A stretch of DNA of 64,000 bases from Acetobacter ghanensis (GCF_001499675.1 NZ_LN609302.1:1091896-1155895); one strand, 5' to 3'. Numbered from the stretch's first letter, positions 43,870 through 53,886 are shown. Program-made: numbers and translations. Notes: a model not told the origin generated them from the sequence alone.

Positions 43870-45240
43870 ATGGCTGAGCCGAACACCAAGTCTGCCGTTA
43901 AACCTGCCACCGGGTTACGCAGCCGCCACATCGCCATGATCGCGCTGGGCGGCACTATTGGCGCGGGGCTGTTTGTGGGCAGCGGGGCAGCTATTGAGGC
44001 AACAGGTCCGGCCGTTTTGCTGGCTTTTTTGATGGTTGGCCTGCTGGTCATTCTGGTCATGCGGATGCTGGGCGAAATGGTGGTGGCGGACCCCGGCCGT
44101 GGGTCGTTTGTTGAATATATTCGTGCAGCACACGGGGACAAGGTCGGCTTTACGTCTGGTTGGCTTTACTGGTTTTTCTGGGTTGTGGTGCTGGGGAGCG
44201 AAGCCATAGCCGGGGCGATTCTGCTGCAGGATTGGGTGCATCTGCCCATATGGGTGCTGTCCATTGGGTTGATTGGTTTGTTGAAGCTGGTCAATTTTGC
44301 CGCGCCCCGTGTGTTTGGGGAGTGTGAGTTCTGGCTTTCCGCGGTCAAGGTTTTCAGCATTCTGGCTTTTGTCGCGGTTGGCGCGCTGTATGTAGTGCAT
44401 GTTTTTGGCCCCGGCGTGCCGGTCTGGCATAACCTGATGGGGCATGGCGGCTTTTTCCCGCACGGGATTGTCGCACTTCTGTCCATTATCCCCACCATTC
44501 TGTTCACCATGATGGGGTCGGAAATTGCGACGGTTGCTGCGGGGGAATCCCCCGAGCCGGATAAAAATGTGGCCCGTGTAACCCGCAGTCTGGGCACCCG
44601 CATTACCCTGTTCTACCTTGCGTCCGTTGCCATGATTCTGCTCGTGGTGCCGTGGACCAGCATTGTTTCTGGCCGGTCGCCCTTTGTCACGGCCATGGAT
44701 ACAATGGGTATTCCCGGTGCGGGTATGATGATGCGCATTGTGGTGTTGAGCGCCATTCTCTCCTGCCTCAACTCCGCCATGTATATTACGTCACGCGTGC
44801 TGACCGAGCTGGCTGCACAGGGCGATGCCCCGGCGTTTCTGACCCGCCGTTCCGCCAGCGCGGCACCCCGCATGGCCATTACGGTCAGCAGTATTGCGGG
44901 CACGCTTGTGGCGTTTTCGTCCATCCTTGCGCCGCAAACCATTTTTGCTTTTCTGCTAAGCTGTAGCGGTGGTGTGATCCTGCTGATTTATAGCCTGATT
45001 GTAACGGCCTACATTACCACCCGTTTTGCCGCTCGCCGGAACGGTACGGAAAAAGATAATTACACGCTGTTCCTGTTCCCGTTCTGCAATTACGCAACGC
45101 TTGCCGGTGTTGTGCTGGTTTTTATTGCCATGCTGATTAATCCGGAAGAACGGATGACCGCGCTGGCGACCTTGGGCACCTCGGTAGTCTGCTACGGCAT
45201 GGCATCTTACTTTGTCATGCGGAACAAGCGGAACGCCTGA
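43870..45240 (+). CDS. Amino acid permease (APC superfamily)
   Basis: A 456-residue inner-membrane transporter with twelve predicted helices. The start MAEPNTKS is followed by RSRHIAMIALGGTIGAGLFVGSG, the APC consensus first helix, and GRGSFVEY after helix two. It resembles the GABA, proline and aromatic amino-acid permease branch, but the substrate cannot be fixed. ATG 43870 follows AAAGGA. A strong terminator follows. Confidence 0.87.
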   Translation: MAEPNTKSAVKPATGLRSRHIAMIALGGTIGAGLFVGSGAAIEATGPAVLLAFLMVGLLVILVMRMLGEMVVADPGRGSFVEYIRAAHGDKVGFTSGWLYWFFWVVVLGSEAIAGAILLQDWVHLPIWVLSIGLIGLLKLVNFAAPRVFGECEFWLSAVKVFSILAFVAVGALYVVHVFGPGVPVWHNLMGHGGFFPHGIVALLSIIPTILFTMMGSEIATVAAGESPEPDKNVARVTRSLGTRITLFYLASVAMILLVVPWTSIVSGRSPFVTAMDTMGIPGAGMMMRIVVLSAILSCLNSAMYITSRVLTELAAQGDAPAFLTRRSASAAPRMAITVSSIAGTLVAFSSILAPQTIFAFLLSCSGGVILLIYSLIVTAYITTRFAARRNGTEKDNYTLFLFPFCNYATLAGVVLVFIAMLINPEERMTALATLGTSVVCYGMASYFVMRNKRNA

Positions 45241-45258
45241 TCTTTGCACGGTGCCGTG

Positions 45259-45298
45259 TAACAAAAAGGCCCGCCAGGAATGGCGGGCCTTTTTGTTA
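45259..45298. terminator. Bidirectional terminator, 18-bp perfect stem
   Basis: Left and right arms of 18 bases (TAACAAAAAGGCCCGCCA and its complement) enclose a four-base loop. T runs occur on both strands. It separates the permease from the convergent DUF1275 gene. Confidence 0.92.
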
Positions 45299-45327
45299 TG
45301 GTGCGTTCCTGTAGGCAGGGTGCCGGG

Positions 45328-46011
45328 TCAGGGAATACTCATCCGGTCCAGATGGAAGGCTAGCGGATGCTTGCGGAGTAGCAGCAGCCCCCCTGCAACA
45401 ATAATGGTGCCTCCCGCCAGTGCTATGCCCAAAGAGACGCTTCTGTCCGAAACAAGGGTGCCAATGGCGGCCCCCACAAACAGGCTGAAAATAGCCGCCA
45501 CGCGGCGCAGGGTGCCTGTGCTGTTCCCACCGGCGGCGGAGCTGTTATGGGCAAGGCCATGCAGCACCATGGTGGCTGCGGGCAAAACCATATCGGGCAG
45601 TTTGGCGTGCCGTGTGGCTGAAGTCTGTAATCCCATGGCAAAAGACAGAACACCCAGCGTAATGTAAATATCGCCCGGAATGTTGGCGTGCCAGATCCAT
45701 GCGGCAAGGCCGACCATGGCGCCAACACCAAGCAGAATATCTCCAACAGTTGCTCTAACGCTCCGCTGCCGACGGACAAGACGCCCGCCAAGCATGGCGC
45801 CGAGAAAATAAAAGCCAATGGCTTCCAGACCAGACAGAACAATGGCCTGAGATGTTGCAATGTTGACAGCCATCAGAATGATGGTGGCGGTCATGTAGCC
45901 TGCAAAAATCTTGAGATGCAGCAGAGAGATGGCGTCCAGCATGCCCATGGCCATGGTAACAAGCAGAATGGCGATGACCAGTTTGGCATCATGCCCCGCG
46001 CGGGTTGTCAT
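45328..46011 (-). CDS. DUF1275 (YoaK) family membrane protein
   Basis: A 227-residue protein with about six membrane segments. The family hallmark near the N-terminus is visible (GMLDAISLLHLKIFAGYMTATII). ATG 46011 follows AGGAGAT; an upstream extension of 16 codons is not needed. The function of the family is unknown. Confidence 0.85.
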   Translation of the reverse strand: MTTRAGHDAKLVIAILLVTMAMGMLDAISLLHLKIFAGYMTATIILMAVNIATSQAIVLSGLEAIGFYFLGAMLGGRLVRRQRSVRATVGDILLGVGAMVGLAAWIWHANIPGDIYITLGVLSFAMGLQTSATRHAKLPDMVLPAATMVLHGLAHNSSAAGGNSTGTLRRVAAIFSLFVGAAIGTLVSDRSVSLGIALAGGTIIVAGGLLLLRKHPLAFHLDRMSIP

Positions 46012-46160
46012 TGTATCTCCTGATCGTAAGGAAAAAGAGGAAAGAGTCCTGTTTGTCATGCAACAGGGGATGGCGGTGTTGTAACACTCTCGGCCATCAC
46101 GGAAAAATGATCAAAGTTGGACGGTGCCATGTTCGATATGGTGAAGGAATTCCGCCGTGC

Positions 46161-46191
46161 AACAAAAAAGGCCCGGCACGAAGCCGGGCCT
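46161..46191 (-). terminator. Terminator of putA
   Basis: Minus-strand arms AGGCCCGGC and GCCGGGCCT around a short loop, followed in the minus direction by six T bases. It lies about 20 bases after the putA stop. Confidence 0.88.
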
Positions 46192-46212
46192 GAGCAGAGC
46201 GCGTGCGTTCTG

Positions 46213-49200
46213 CTAGTTCAGCGTCATCAGGCTGGCATTCCCGCCTGCCGCCGTAGTGTTAATGCTCCGGGACTGTTCCTCCAGCACGACCTCAATGGAA
46301 GGGAGGCCTTCCCCTGTGATGTAGGCCGAAACAATGGGACCATTGCCAGCACTTAGCATTGTGCGAGTGGCGCGGAAGGCGTCATTATCTTCCTCGCTGA
46401 GCAGAATGCTGCATGGCAGGGAGTTAGCAGAGGAAACGGGGCGAACAAACGACCGGATGGATGCAGGAAGTGCATCCAGAGGCGCTAATACAGCGGCATC
46501 CGCCATAATGGCAGCAGTGTTGCCCCCCGCCAGTGCGAGCGAGATTTGGTCGTACAGGCCTGTCTGGGTCTGGGCCATGCACAATATGGTGCCACGTGCG
46601 CCCAGTTTGTACAGGTTTAGTTCTCCCACAGGGCCAGGCAGGGTCATCTGGCCATTGGTAACGGGCTGGCTGGCAAGGGCATGGGCCCGTTGGGCCGCCT
46701 GACTCTGGCCTTGGGTGCGGAGCCAGTCGGTCCATGCTGCCATGGGCTGGGGGGTGCTACCGCGTACAATTTGGGGCAGCGCAGGAACCTGAGCAAGCAG
46801 GCGGCGCAGAATGAGCGGCCCGCCAGCCTTTGGTCCCGTGCCAGATAGGCCGCGACCACCAAATGGCTGCACGCCAACAACCGCACCAATGGTGTTGCGA
46901 TTAACATACAGGTTGCCAGCTTCCACCTGCTCCAGAACGCTCTGAATGGTGGAATCCAGCCGTGTGTGCAGGCCAAAAGTCAGGCCGTAACCTGTGGCGT
47001 TAATGTCTGCCAACACGTTGGTAAGCTGTGCGCGTGGGTAACGCAGTACATGCAGGACCGGGCCAAACACCTCCTGCCCAACCTCACGGATGGACATGAC
47101 CTCAATAAGTGTTGGTGGCACAAAACTGCCGTGTGCGCAGGCTTCTGGCAGAGGCAGGGCGTGCACAGGTGCATTCCTGCTACGGAACGCATCAATATGC
47201 GCAGTAATGCCACTGGCCGCTTCCGGGGTTATGACAGGCCCCACATCGGTGGACAGGGCCGAGGGGTTACCCAGCCGGAGTTCACGCATGGCGCCACGCA
47301 GCATGGCCAGCACATGGTCTGCGCAGTCATCCTGCACGCAGAGGATACGCAGGGCAGAACAACGCTGGCCGGCACTATCAAAAGCCGAGGCCAGCACATC
47401 CGTCACCACCTGTTCGGCCAATGCGGACGAATCCACAATCATGGCGTTCTGGCCGCCTGTTTCTGCAATAAACGGCACGGGCTGGCCCGTGGCGGTGCGG
47501 CGGTCCTGCAACTGGCGGTTGATGAATTGGGCAACCGCCGTGGAGCCAGTAAACATAACACCCATAACACGGGCATCCGCCACCAGTGCCGCGCCCACGT
47601 CTCCCTCGCCGGGGAGGAGTTGCAGTGCCGTAGTAGGCACTCCGGCTTCATACAGGATGTTGGTTGCTACTGCCGCAATAAGGGGTGTTTCTTCCGCCGG
47701 TTTGGCAATAACGGCGTTGCCAGCGGCAAGGGCTGCGGCAATCTGGCCAATAAAGATGGCGAGCGGGAAGTTCCACGGGCTGATGCACGCCACGGTTCCA
47801 AGAGGAACATGAGTTGTATTGTTAAAATCACGGCGGATTGTGGCTGCATAATAACGGAGGAAGTCCACGGCCTCGCGTATTTCGGCCACCGCATTGGGGA
47901 GGGACTTCCCAGCCTCGCGGCAGATCAGGGCCATAAGGGCCGGGTGTCGTTCTTCCAGCAGGTCTGCGGCTTTAAGCAGGCAATCCGCACGTGCAGCGGG
48001 GGGCTGTGCGGACCAGTCCGCATAACCTTTTTGTGCCGCATTCACCGCCAGTGTAACCGTGTCTGCCGTGGCGTAGGTGACGTGACCAACAACATCCCGC
48101 CGGTCGGCCGGGTTGGTTACGGGGCGGGGAGTGCCTGCGGTTGGGGCATTTGGCACAAGGGGTGCTGCTTCCCACTGCCGGGGAGCAGCCTTTATGCCGG
48201 TTGCCAGTGTTTCCAGCACTTTGTCATCTGCCAGATCAAGCCCTGCGGAGTTCTGGCGTTCTGGTGCAAACAGGTTCTGTGGCGTGCAGATTTCGGAATG
48301 GGGGGCGCCAAAAGGCGTATAGCGCCGGGCTGAGGTTACGGGGTCTTCAATCAACGTTGCCACGGCAATGGAACTATCGCCAATCTGGTTGACGAAGGAG
48401 GAATTTGCTCCGTTTTCCAGCAGACGGCGCACCAAATAGGCCAGCAGTGTCTCATGCGTGCCAACGGGGGCATAAATGCGGGTGGGTCGGTTTAGTTTAT
48501 CCACCCCAACAACCTGCCGGTACAGGGGCTCGCCCATGCCATGTAGACATTGGAATTCGTAAGAGCCAATCTCGAATTTTTTGCCAGCGAGTGTGTAGAT
48601 GGTGGAGAGCGTGCGGGCATTGTGCGTGGCAAATTGCGGAAAAATTACATCCCGCGCGTTCAGCAGTTTGCGCGCGCAGGCAATGTAGCTGATGTCCGTA
48701 TGGCACTTGCGGGTATAAACCGGGTAGTCCGCCATACCATCGACCTGTGCCTTTTTAATTTCGCTGTCCCAGTAAGCGCCTTTAACAAGGCGGACCATAA
48801 TGCGGCGGTTGGTGCGGCGGGCAAGGTCAATAATGTAATCCAGAACAAATGGCGCGCGTTTGCCATAGGCCTGAACAACAAAGCCAATGCCATTCCATTT
48901 TTCCAACCCCGGTGTGGCGCACAGGGCTTCGAGCAGGTCGAGCGAAATGTCGAGCCGTTCGCTCTCTTCCGCATCAATGTTGATGCCAATGTCATACTGG
49001 CGGGCCAGTAGGGTCAGTTCCTGCACGATGGGCAGCAGCTCCGCCATGACGCGGGCATGTTGCGCGCGGGCATAGCGCGGGTGCAGGGCGGAAAGTTTGA
49101 TGGAAATACCGGGGCGTTCGTAAACATTGGCCCCTTTGGCGCTGCGGCCAATAACGTTAATAGCGTTCAGGTAGTCCTGCCGGTAACGCTGGGCATCGGC

Positions 49201-49860
49201 GGCGGTGTAGGCGGCCTCGCCCAGCATGTCGTAGGAGTAGGAGAAGCCAATCTCCTCCAGCTTTGCACTGTTCTTGCGGGCCTGCTCAATGGTCTGGCCC
49301 AGCACGAATTGCTCGCCCATCAGGCGCATGGCGGCATCGACCGCCTTGCGGATAACGGGGCGTGTGCTCCGCTCCACAAAACCCATGAGTGCGCCAGACA
49401 GTGTTTTGTCATTATGTTCGGCCACTACGCGGCCTGTCAGAGCCAGCCCCCATGCGGCGGCATTGGCAAAGAGCGGCTTGCCGCGCGCAACGTGGGACAG
49501 CCAGTTGCTTTCCCCAATCTTATCCTGAATGAGGGCGTCCCGCGTTGCGACATCGGGAATACGCAGCAGCGCTTCTGCCAGACACATCAGGGCCACCCCC
49601 TCGGCGGAGGAAAGGGCAAATTCCTGCACCAGTGTTTCCACCAGTCCGGGGTTGCGCTGGCTGCGCAGGGTTTCGGCCAGTCTGGTGGCCACGGCTGCCA
49701 CGGCGTCATCTTCTGGAGCGCTCAGGGTGGCGGCGGGGGCCAGATCCTCAATGCACGTCTGCTCAGGGCGGCGAATGGCCTCAATAATGGCTTTGCGCAG
49801 TGGTGTGCGGGAGGTGAAGTCAGGAGCGAATGTGTCTGTGGAGGACATGACGTTGTTCAT
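46213..49860 (-). CDS. putA: Bifunctional proline dehydrogenase / P5C dehydrogenase PutA
   Basis: Oxidises proline to glutamate in two steps. From ATG 49860 it is 1215 residues; an in-frame GTG at 49935 and an ATG at 49848 are alternatives. The FAD-linked proline dehydrogenase barrel covers about residues 100-460 (GISIKLSALHPRY, then RLVKGAYWD). The aldehyde dehydrogenase domain covers about residues 540-1000 with catalytic Glu in AETGGQNAM and Cys in GQRCSALR. The ribbon-helix-helix DNA-binding domain of enterobacterial PutA is absent, so it is unlikely to regulate its own gene. The C-terminal domain continues to the end. Confidence 0.94.
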   Translation of the reverse strand: MNNVMSSTDTFAPDFTSRTPLRKAIIEAIRRPEQTCIEDLAPAATLSAPEDDAVAAVATRLAETLRSQRNPGLVETLVQEFALSSAEGVALMCLAEALLRIPDVATRDALIQDKIGESNWLSHVARGKPLFANAAAWGLALTGRVVAEHNDKTLSGALMGFVERSTRPVIRKAVDAAMRLMGEQFVLGQTIEQARKNSAKLEEIGFSYSYDMLGEAAYTAADAQRYRQDYLNAINVIGRSAKGANVYERPGISIKLSALHPRYARAQHARVMAELLPIVQELTLLARQYDIGINIDAEESERLDISLDLLEALCATPGLEKWNGIGFVVQAYGKRAPFVLDYIIDLARRTNRRIMVRLVKGAYWDSEIKKAQVDGMADYPVYTRKCHTDISYIACARKLLNARDVIFPQFATHNARTLSTIYTLAGKKFEIGSYEFQCLHGMGEPLYRQVVGVDKLNRPTRIYAPVGTHETLLAYLVRRLLENGANSSFVNQIGDSSIAVATLIEDPVTSARRYTPFGAPHSEICTPQNLFAPERQNSAGLDLADDKVLETLATGIKAAPRQWEAAPLVPNAPTAGTPRPVTNPADRRDVVGHVTYATADTVTLAVNAAQKGYADWSAQPPAARADCLLKAADLLEERHPALMALICREAGKSLPNAVAEIREAVDFLRYYAATIRRDFNNTTHVPLGTVACISPWNFPLAIFIGQIAAALAAGNAVIAKPAEETPLIAAVATNILYEAGVPTTALQLLPGEGDVGAALVADARVMGVMFTGSTAVAQFINRQLQDRRTATGQPVPFIAETGGQNAMIVDSSALAEQVVTDVLASAFDSAGQRCSALRILCVQDDCADHVLAMLRGAMRELRLGNPSALSTDVGPVITPEAASGITAHIDAFRSRNAPVHALPLPEACAHGSFVPPTLIEVMSIREVGQEVFGPVLHVLRYPRAQLTNVLADINATGYGLTFGLHTRLDSTIQSVLEQVEAGNLYVNRNTIGAVVGVQPFGGRGLSGTGPKAGGPLILRRLLAQVPALPQIVRGSTPQPMAAWTDWLRTQGQSQAAQRAHALASQPVTNGQMTLPGPVGELNLYKLGARGTILCMAQTQTGLYDQISLALAGGNTAAIMADAAVLAPLDALPASIRSFVRPVSSANSLPCSILLSEEDNDAFRATRTMLSAGNGPIVSAYITGEGLPSIEVVLEEQSRSINTTAAGGNASLMTLN

Positions 49861-50039
49861 CCGGATCAACCGCCAGACCGTGCCTGCGGGTGTGCAGGTG
49901 GTTTTGGCTTCATAATGATTTTTCCGCTCTGACACGATAATATATGATTTGCAACATCATATATTATCCATAAAGCCGCAGAAGAACGCGTCGTGAATTA
50001 ACCTTTTGTAAAATAAAGATTTTTAGAAGATAAAAATGC

Positions 50040-50744
50040 TCAGGACGCCGTGTGATCGGCCTGCCGACGCCGGAAGACATCGACCGAGATTCTGGAGGCT
50101 TCCAGAATATGGGTGCGCGTCAATTTGGCGCATAGGTCTGCGTCACGGTTACGGCAGGCATCCAGAATGGCTTTGTGCTCGGCATTTGTTATGTCTTTAC
50201 GGCCTTCAAGCACCAGATGGCCGCGTATGTAGCGGTCCAGCCGCGTATGCAGGTCTTCTATCATTTCCAGCAGCCGGGGGCGGGGAGCAGCTTCATAAAT
50301 GGCGTTATGAAACGCGCGGTTCAGCGCCCCGGAGCGAATCATACCCTGCGGCCCGTCCAGCCCCGCTACAAAGGCTTCGTAAGCGTCCTCCACGCGGGCA
50401 AAGTTCACACGTGTCATGTTGCGCACGCCCTCAGCCGCCGCCTGTTCTTCCAGCAGGGCGCGAATCTGGGAGTATTCCAGAATATCTGCCGCATCCATGC
50501 CCAGAACCAGAGCGCCCTTGTTGGGCGTAAAGGCCACCAGCCCTTCGGCCTCCAGGTGTTTAAGAGCTTCACGCACGGGGATGATGCTGACCCCAAACCC
50601 CGTTGCCAGTTCCGACTGAGGCAGGGACCGGCCTGCGGGTAACTGGTCTTCCAGAATGGCTTTGCGCAAAGCTGTGCAGATGCTCTCCGACGCTGTGCCA
50701 TGCGGCGCGATTTCAACACTTTTGAAAAGGCTGGCAGGCAGCAT
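50040..50744 (-). CDS. GntR-family transcriptional regulator (FCD type)
   Basis: A 234-residue repressor-type regulator. The winged helix-turn-helix (about residues 15-85) includes LPQSELATGFGVSIIPVREALKHL, and the FCD ligand domain follows (about 95-220), with the metal-binding His in the LNRAFHNAIY region. It is upstream of putA on the same strand with a gap of about 180 bases. Control of proline use is a reasonable guess but not shown. Confidence 0.88.
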   Translation of the reverse strand: MLPASLFKSVEIAPHGTASESICTALRKAILEDQLPAGRSLPQSELATGFGVSIIPVREALKHLEAEGLVAFTPNKGALVLGMDAADILEYSQIRALLEEQAAAEGVRNMTRVNFARVEDAYEAFVAGLDGPQGMIRSGALNRAFHNAIYEAAPRPRLLEMIEDLHTRLDRYIRGHLVLEGRKDITNAEHKAILDACRNRDADLCAKLTRTHILEASRISVDVFRRRQADHTAS

Positions 50745-50790
50745 GTCTCTATAAGCTCCCGCTTAAATTGTTACGGACTCGTTAAGGTTC

Positions 50791-50819
50791 GTTATAGAAT
50801 GGAAGGCCCAACTGTTCAA
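50791..50819 (-). promoter_or_regulatory. Sigma70-type promoter of the GntR gene
   Basis: On the minus strand TTGAAC and TATAAC are separated by exactly 17 bases, about 45 bases before the start. Repeats of a CGTTA word at ten-base spacing (near 50780-50795) lie just downstream and might be an operator. Confidence 0.65.
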
Positions 50820-51295
50820 TCGGTAGGCATGGTCACAGCTTGGTATGGGGCCATAGCCGGCTGCGCCGTAGCATATCACCTGATCGTGATTGCGGGAACG
50901 CAGGGCTGCAAAGCGCCATTTTTTATCCCGCATGGTGGTGGTTCCTGCCGCCAATAAGCATGGCTACCATCTGGTAGCACGCAGCGTAACCTCCAGCCCC
51001 GTTATGAGGGGAGGAAAGGGGTATTCTTGCAGAAGGCCTAGATAATACCGTGATATTTTGAGACATTACGTTTGTGGGGCAGGGGCTGTGCGGCTGATTA
51101 TGACGCGTTTGCAAGCACTTGGCTGCCCGTGTGGGGCGATGCCGCAACGTGGTGTGGCTTTTGTTATGACAGGGGGATGCCCCACTGGCATGGACAGGAC
51201 TGTGGGCAGCCATGTTTTGTGTGCGCGTGGGGGCTGCTTGATCTTTGGCGGGGTTACGGGGCAGTTTGGCGCATATTCCGTTTGGGAGATTCTGA
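50820..51295. other. Intergenic region between the GntR gene and the DUF2501-like gene
   Basis: About 475 bases with no supported gene. Two hairpins are visible: GCTACC-ATCT-GGTAGC (50963-50978) and a GC-rich one at 50990-51014 around CCCC and GGGG. Short frames such as 51072-51299 are rich in Trp and Cys and look like chance. A small RNA is possible but not supported by any known motif. Confidence 0.45.
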
Positions 51296-51736
51296 ATGAA
51301 ACTGTTTGCCGTGCGTGCCCTGTCGGCGCTAGCCCTTACCACGTCCGTGCTGGCCACCATGCCCGCACCCGCTCATGCTGAGGAACAGGCCCTCAATATT
51401 CCGGTGATCCGTGGAGGAGATACGTCCCTTCTTTCCACCGTGGACCCATCGGGCTATGTCGCATCCATCGACCCGAAAGAAAATGCAGGTCTGCTGAACT
51501 ACTGCGTGCAGAACGAATACGTCCCTGATTATGACGACGCCTTCCGCACGTTGCAGGAATATAACAAGAAGACCAACGCAGTATCCGACGGCGCTGATGG
51601 CAACATGTTCTATGCCATTGGTTCGGCTGGTCAGATCCGCCTGAACGACCACACCTACACCGTGGCAATGGCCACCCTGCCGCTGCGCCAGAAGACCTGC
51701 AAGGCTGTTCTGGACCGCGCCAAAGCTGCTCTGTAA
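51296..51736 (+). CDS. Secreted DUF2501-like protein
   Basis: A 146-residue protein with a clear signal peptide (start MKLFAVRALSALALT, cleavage after APAHA). The mature part has two Cys (in LLNYCVQNEYV and RQKTCKAVL). The pattern of LLNYC-x-N early and QKTCKAVLDRAKA at the end resembles DUF2501 (E. coli YjjA). It is probably periplasmic. A terminator follows closely. Confidence 0.75.
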   Translation: MKLFAVRALSALALTTSVLATMPAPAHAEEQALNIPVIRGGDTSLLSTVDPSGYVASIDPKENAGLLNYCVQNEYVPDYDDAFRTLQEYNKKTNAVSDGADGNMFYAIGSAGQIRLNDHTYTVAMATLPLRQKTCKAVLDRAKAAL

Positions 51737-51798
51737 CACGGGGGCAGACCCTTATTCCGCGCCGACCGGAATGAGGTGTGGAATAAAAACGGCATAAC

Positions 51799-51834
51799 AA
51801 AAAGGCTGGTCACAGAGGTGATCAGCCTTTTTTT
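51799..51834 (+). terminator. Terminator after the DUF2501-like gene
   Basis: GGCTGGTCAC and GTGATCAGCC arms around AGAG, followed by seven T bases. Confidence 0.88.
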
Positions 51835-51862
51835 GTGTCGAATTTGGCATATTTTCTATGCG

Positions 51863-51891
51863 TTGAGGGATGTGAACGTCTTTCCTATAAC
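51863..51891 (+). promoter_or_regulatory. Sigma70-type promoter of the acetyl-CoA synthetase gene
   Basis: TTGAGG and TATAAC are spaced 17 bases apart, about 70 bases before the acs start and downstream of the terminator. Confidence 0.7.
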
Positions 51892-51960
51892 GGCATGATA
51901 TGGTCAAAGACCATCTGGTTCGGGTGCAAAATAAGAACGTAAATGAAAGGACCAGTCTGA

Positions 51961-53886
51961 GTGGAAAATATTGTTCCCTGCACGGCGGAGACGGGTGTCT
52001 CTGATCGCTATCTTGATCAAGTGCAGCGTGCGCAACGCGACCCGGAGGCCTTCTGGCTGTCGCAGGCGCGCAGACTGGTGTGGCACCAAGCTCCCTCCCA
52101 CGCCTCCCGCTCCGATTTTGGTGGGGATGTCCGTATTGCTTGGTACGAGGACGGCCAGCTTAATGTGGCCGAAAACTGCCTAGACCGCCACGTGCTCAAC
52201 CAGCCGGACAAAACCGCCCTGATCTGGGAAGGGCAGGAAGATGGGCAAAGGGTGGAGCTCACCTACCGGGAGCTGCACGCACAGGTTTGCCGTCTTGCCA
52301 ATACACTGCGCAGGCTGGGGGTTGGTAAGGGCGACCGTGTTGCCATCCACCTGCCTATGGTGGCGGAAGGTGTGATTTCCATGCTGGCCTGCGCGCGCAT
52401 TGGCGCCATCCATGTTGTGCTGTTTGGTGGTTTTTCGGCCGAGGGGCTGGCGGAACGGCTGACCGATAGCGGGGCTGTTGTGGTTATTACGGCAGATGTG
52501 GCGCGGCGTGGCGCCAAGACTATCCCCAGCAAAATCACCATGGATGAGGCGCTGGCCGCCTGTGGCGCCAAATGTGCCGTGCGGCATGTGCTGGTCGTGC
52601 CGGTTACGGGGGCGGAAGTGCCGATGCAACCGGGGCGGGACCTCTCCTTTGCGGCGGAAGTGGCCATGGAAATGCCGGACTGCCCGGCAGAAGTCATGGA
52701 TGCCTGCGACCCGCTGTTTCTTATGTACACCTCTGGCAGCACGGGGCGGCCCAAAGGCGTTGTGCACGGCACGGGCGGGTATCTGGTCTGGGCTTCCTAT
52801 ACGCATGAAGTGGTGTTTGGTGCCCAGCCGACAGACGTGTTCTGGTGCACGGCAGATACAAGCTGGATTACGGGGCACACCTATGTAGTTTACGGGCCGC
52901 TGTGTAATGGCGGTACGGTGCTGATTTACGAGGGCCTGCCCTCATGGCCGCAGCCGGGTCGCTGGTGGGATGTTATCGACCGTAACAACGTAACCGTATT
53001 TTACACGTCTCCCACTGTGGTGCGTGCCGCCATGCGGGAAGACGCGGATGTGGTGCGCAGCCGCTCGCTGGCCAGCCTGCGTGTGCTGGGTACGGTGGGC
53101 GAACCCATTAGCCCTGAGGCATGGCAGTGGTTTTATGACGAGGTCGGCCGGAAGTGCTGCCCTGTGGTGGATACATGGTGGCAGACTGAAACCGGCGGCG
53201 TGATGATAACCGCCAGCGCCGGACAGGTGCGTGGCAAACCGGGTGCTGCCGGGCTGCCTCTGCCGGGGGTTGAAGCTGTGCTGGTGGATGCGCAGTCGCA
53301 GCAGGAAGTAACCGGTGTGGGCGATGGCCTGCTGTGCATGGCCCGGTCTTGGCCCGGTCAGGCGATGACCCTGTGGCAGGATCATGCCCGTTTCCGCCAG
53401 ACCTACTTTACCACCTGCCCCGGTCGCTACTTCTCCGGGGATGGTGCCCGGCGCGAGGGGGATGGTTACTTCTGGATTACCGGCCGGGTGGATGATGTGG
53501 TCAATGTTTCTGGCCACCGCATTGGCACGGCGGAAATTGAAGATGCCGTTGCAACAGATGCTGAGGTGGTGGAAAGCGCCGCTGTTGGTGTGCCGCATGA
53601 CCTTAAAGGGCAGGGGCTGGTTGTGTTTGTTGTGCCGCGGATGGAAGGCAGTCTGGACCCCGCAGCCGTCCGTCGTGCCATTGCTGACGGGGTGGGCCGT
53701 TACGCGGTGCCAGAGCAGATTTACGTTGTGCGTGATCTACCAAAAACCCGATCTGGCAAAATTGTCCGTCGCCTGCTGCGCAAAATTGCGTCTCACGACC
53801 TAAGCAATCTGGGCGACCTTTCCACTCTGTCTGATCCAGATATTGTGGAGGAAATTATTGCGCAGGTCGCCGGGCAGGAAAGCTGA
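51961..53886 (+). CDS. acs: Acetyl-CoA synthetase
   Basis: Activates acetate to acetyl-CoA with ATP. In acetic acid bacteria this supports acetate assimilation and tolerance. The 641-residue protein starts at GTG 51961. It has the AMP-binding loop YTSGSTGRPKGVVHG (about residues 256-270), the WWQTETGG motif and the C-terminal PKTRSGKIVRRLLRKI with the Lys that is acetylated in the family. A propionyl- or other short-acyl-CoA synthetase is the main alternative. Confidence 0.92.
   Translation: MENIVPCTAETGVSDRYLDQVQRAQRDPEAFWLSQARRLVWHQAPSHASRSDFGGDVRIAWYEDGQLNVAENCLDRHVLNQPDKTALIWEGQEDGQRVELTYRELHAQVCRLANTLRRLGVGKGDRVAIHLPMVAEGVISMLACARIGAIHVVLFGGFSAEGLAERLTDSGAVVVITADVARRGAKTIPSKITMDEALAACGAKCAVRHVLVVPVTGAEVPMQPGRDLSFAAEVAMEMPDCPAEVMDACDPLFLMYTSGSTGRPKGVVHGTGGYLVWASYTHEVVFGAQPTDVFWCTADTSWITGHTYVVYGPLCNGGTVLIYEGLPSWPQPGRWWDVIDRNNVTVFYTSPTVVRAAMREDADVVRSRSLASLRVLGTVGEPISPEAWQWFYDEVGRKCCPVVDTWWQTETGGVMITASAGQVRGKPGAAGLPLPGVEAVLVDAQSQQEVTGVGDGLLCMARSWPGQAMTLWQDHARFRQTYFTTCPGRYFSGDGARREGDGYFWITGRVDDVVNVSGHRIGTAEIEDAVATDAEVVESAAVGVPHDLKGQGLVVFVVPRMEGSLDPAAVRRAIADGVGRYAVPEQIYVVRDLPKTRSGKIVRRLLRKIASHDLSNLGDLSTLSDPDIVEEIIAQVAGQES

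Noticed and set aside
46966..48333. 455-codon frame antisense to putA
   Set aside because: A shadow of putA with high Cys, His and Arg content and no family motif.
51072..51299. 75-codon Trp- and Cys-rich frame before the DUF2501-like gene
   Set aside because: No start site context, odd composition, and it runs into the next gene's start in another frame.
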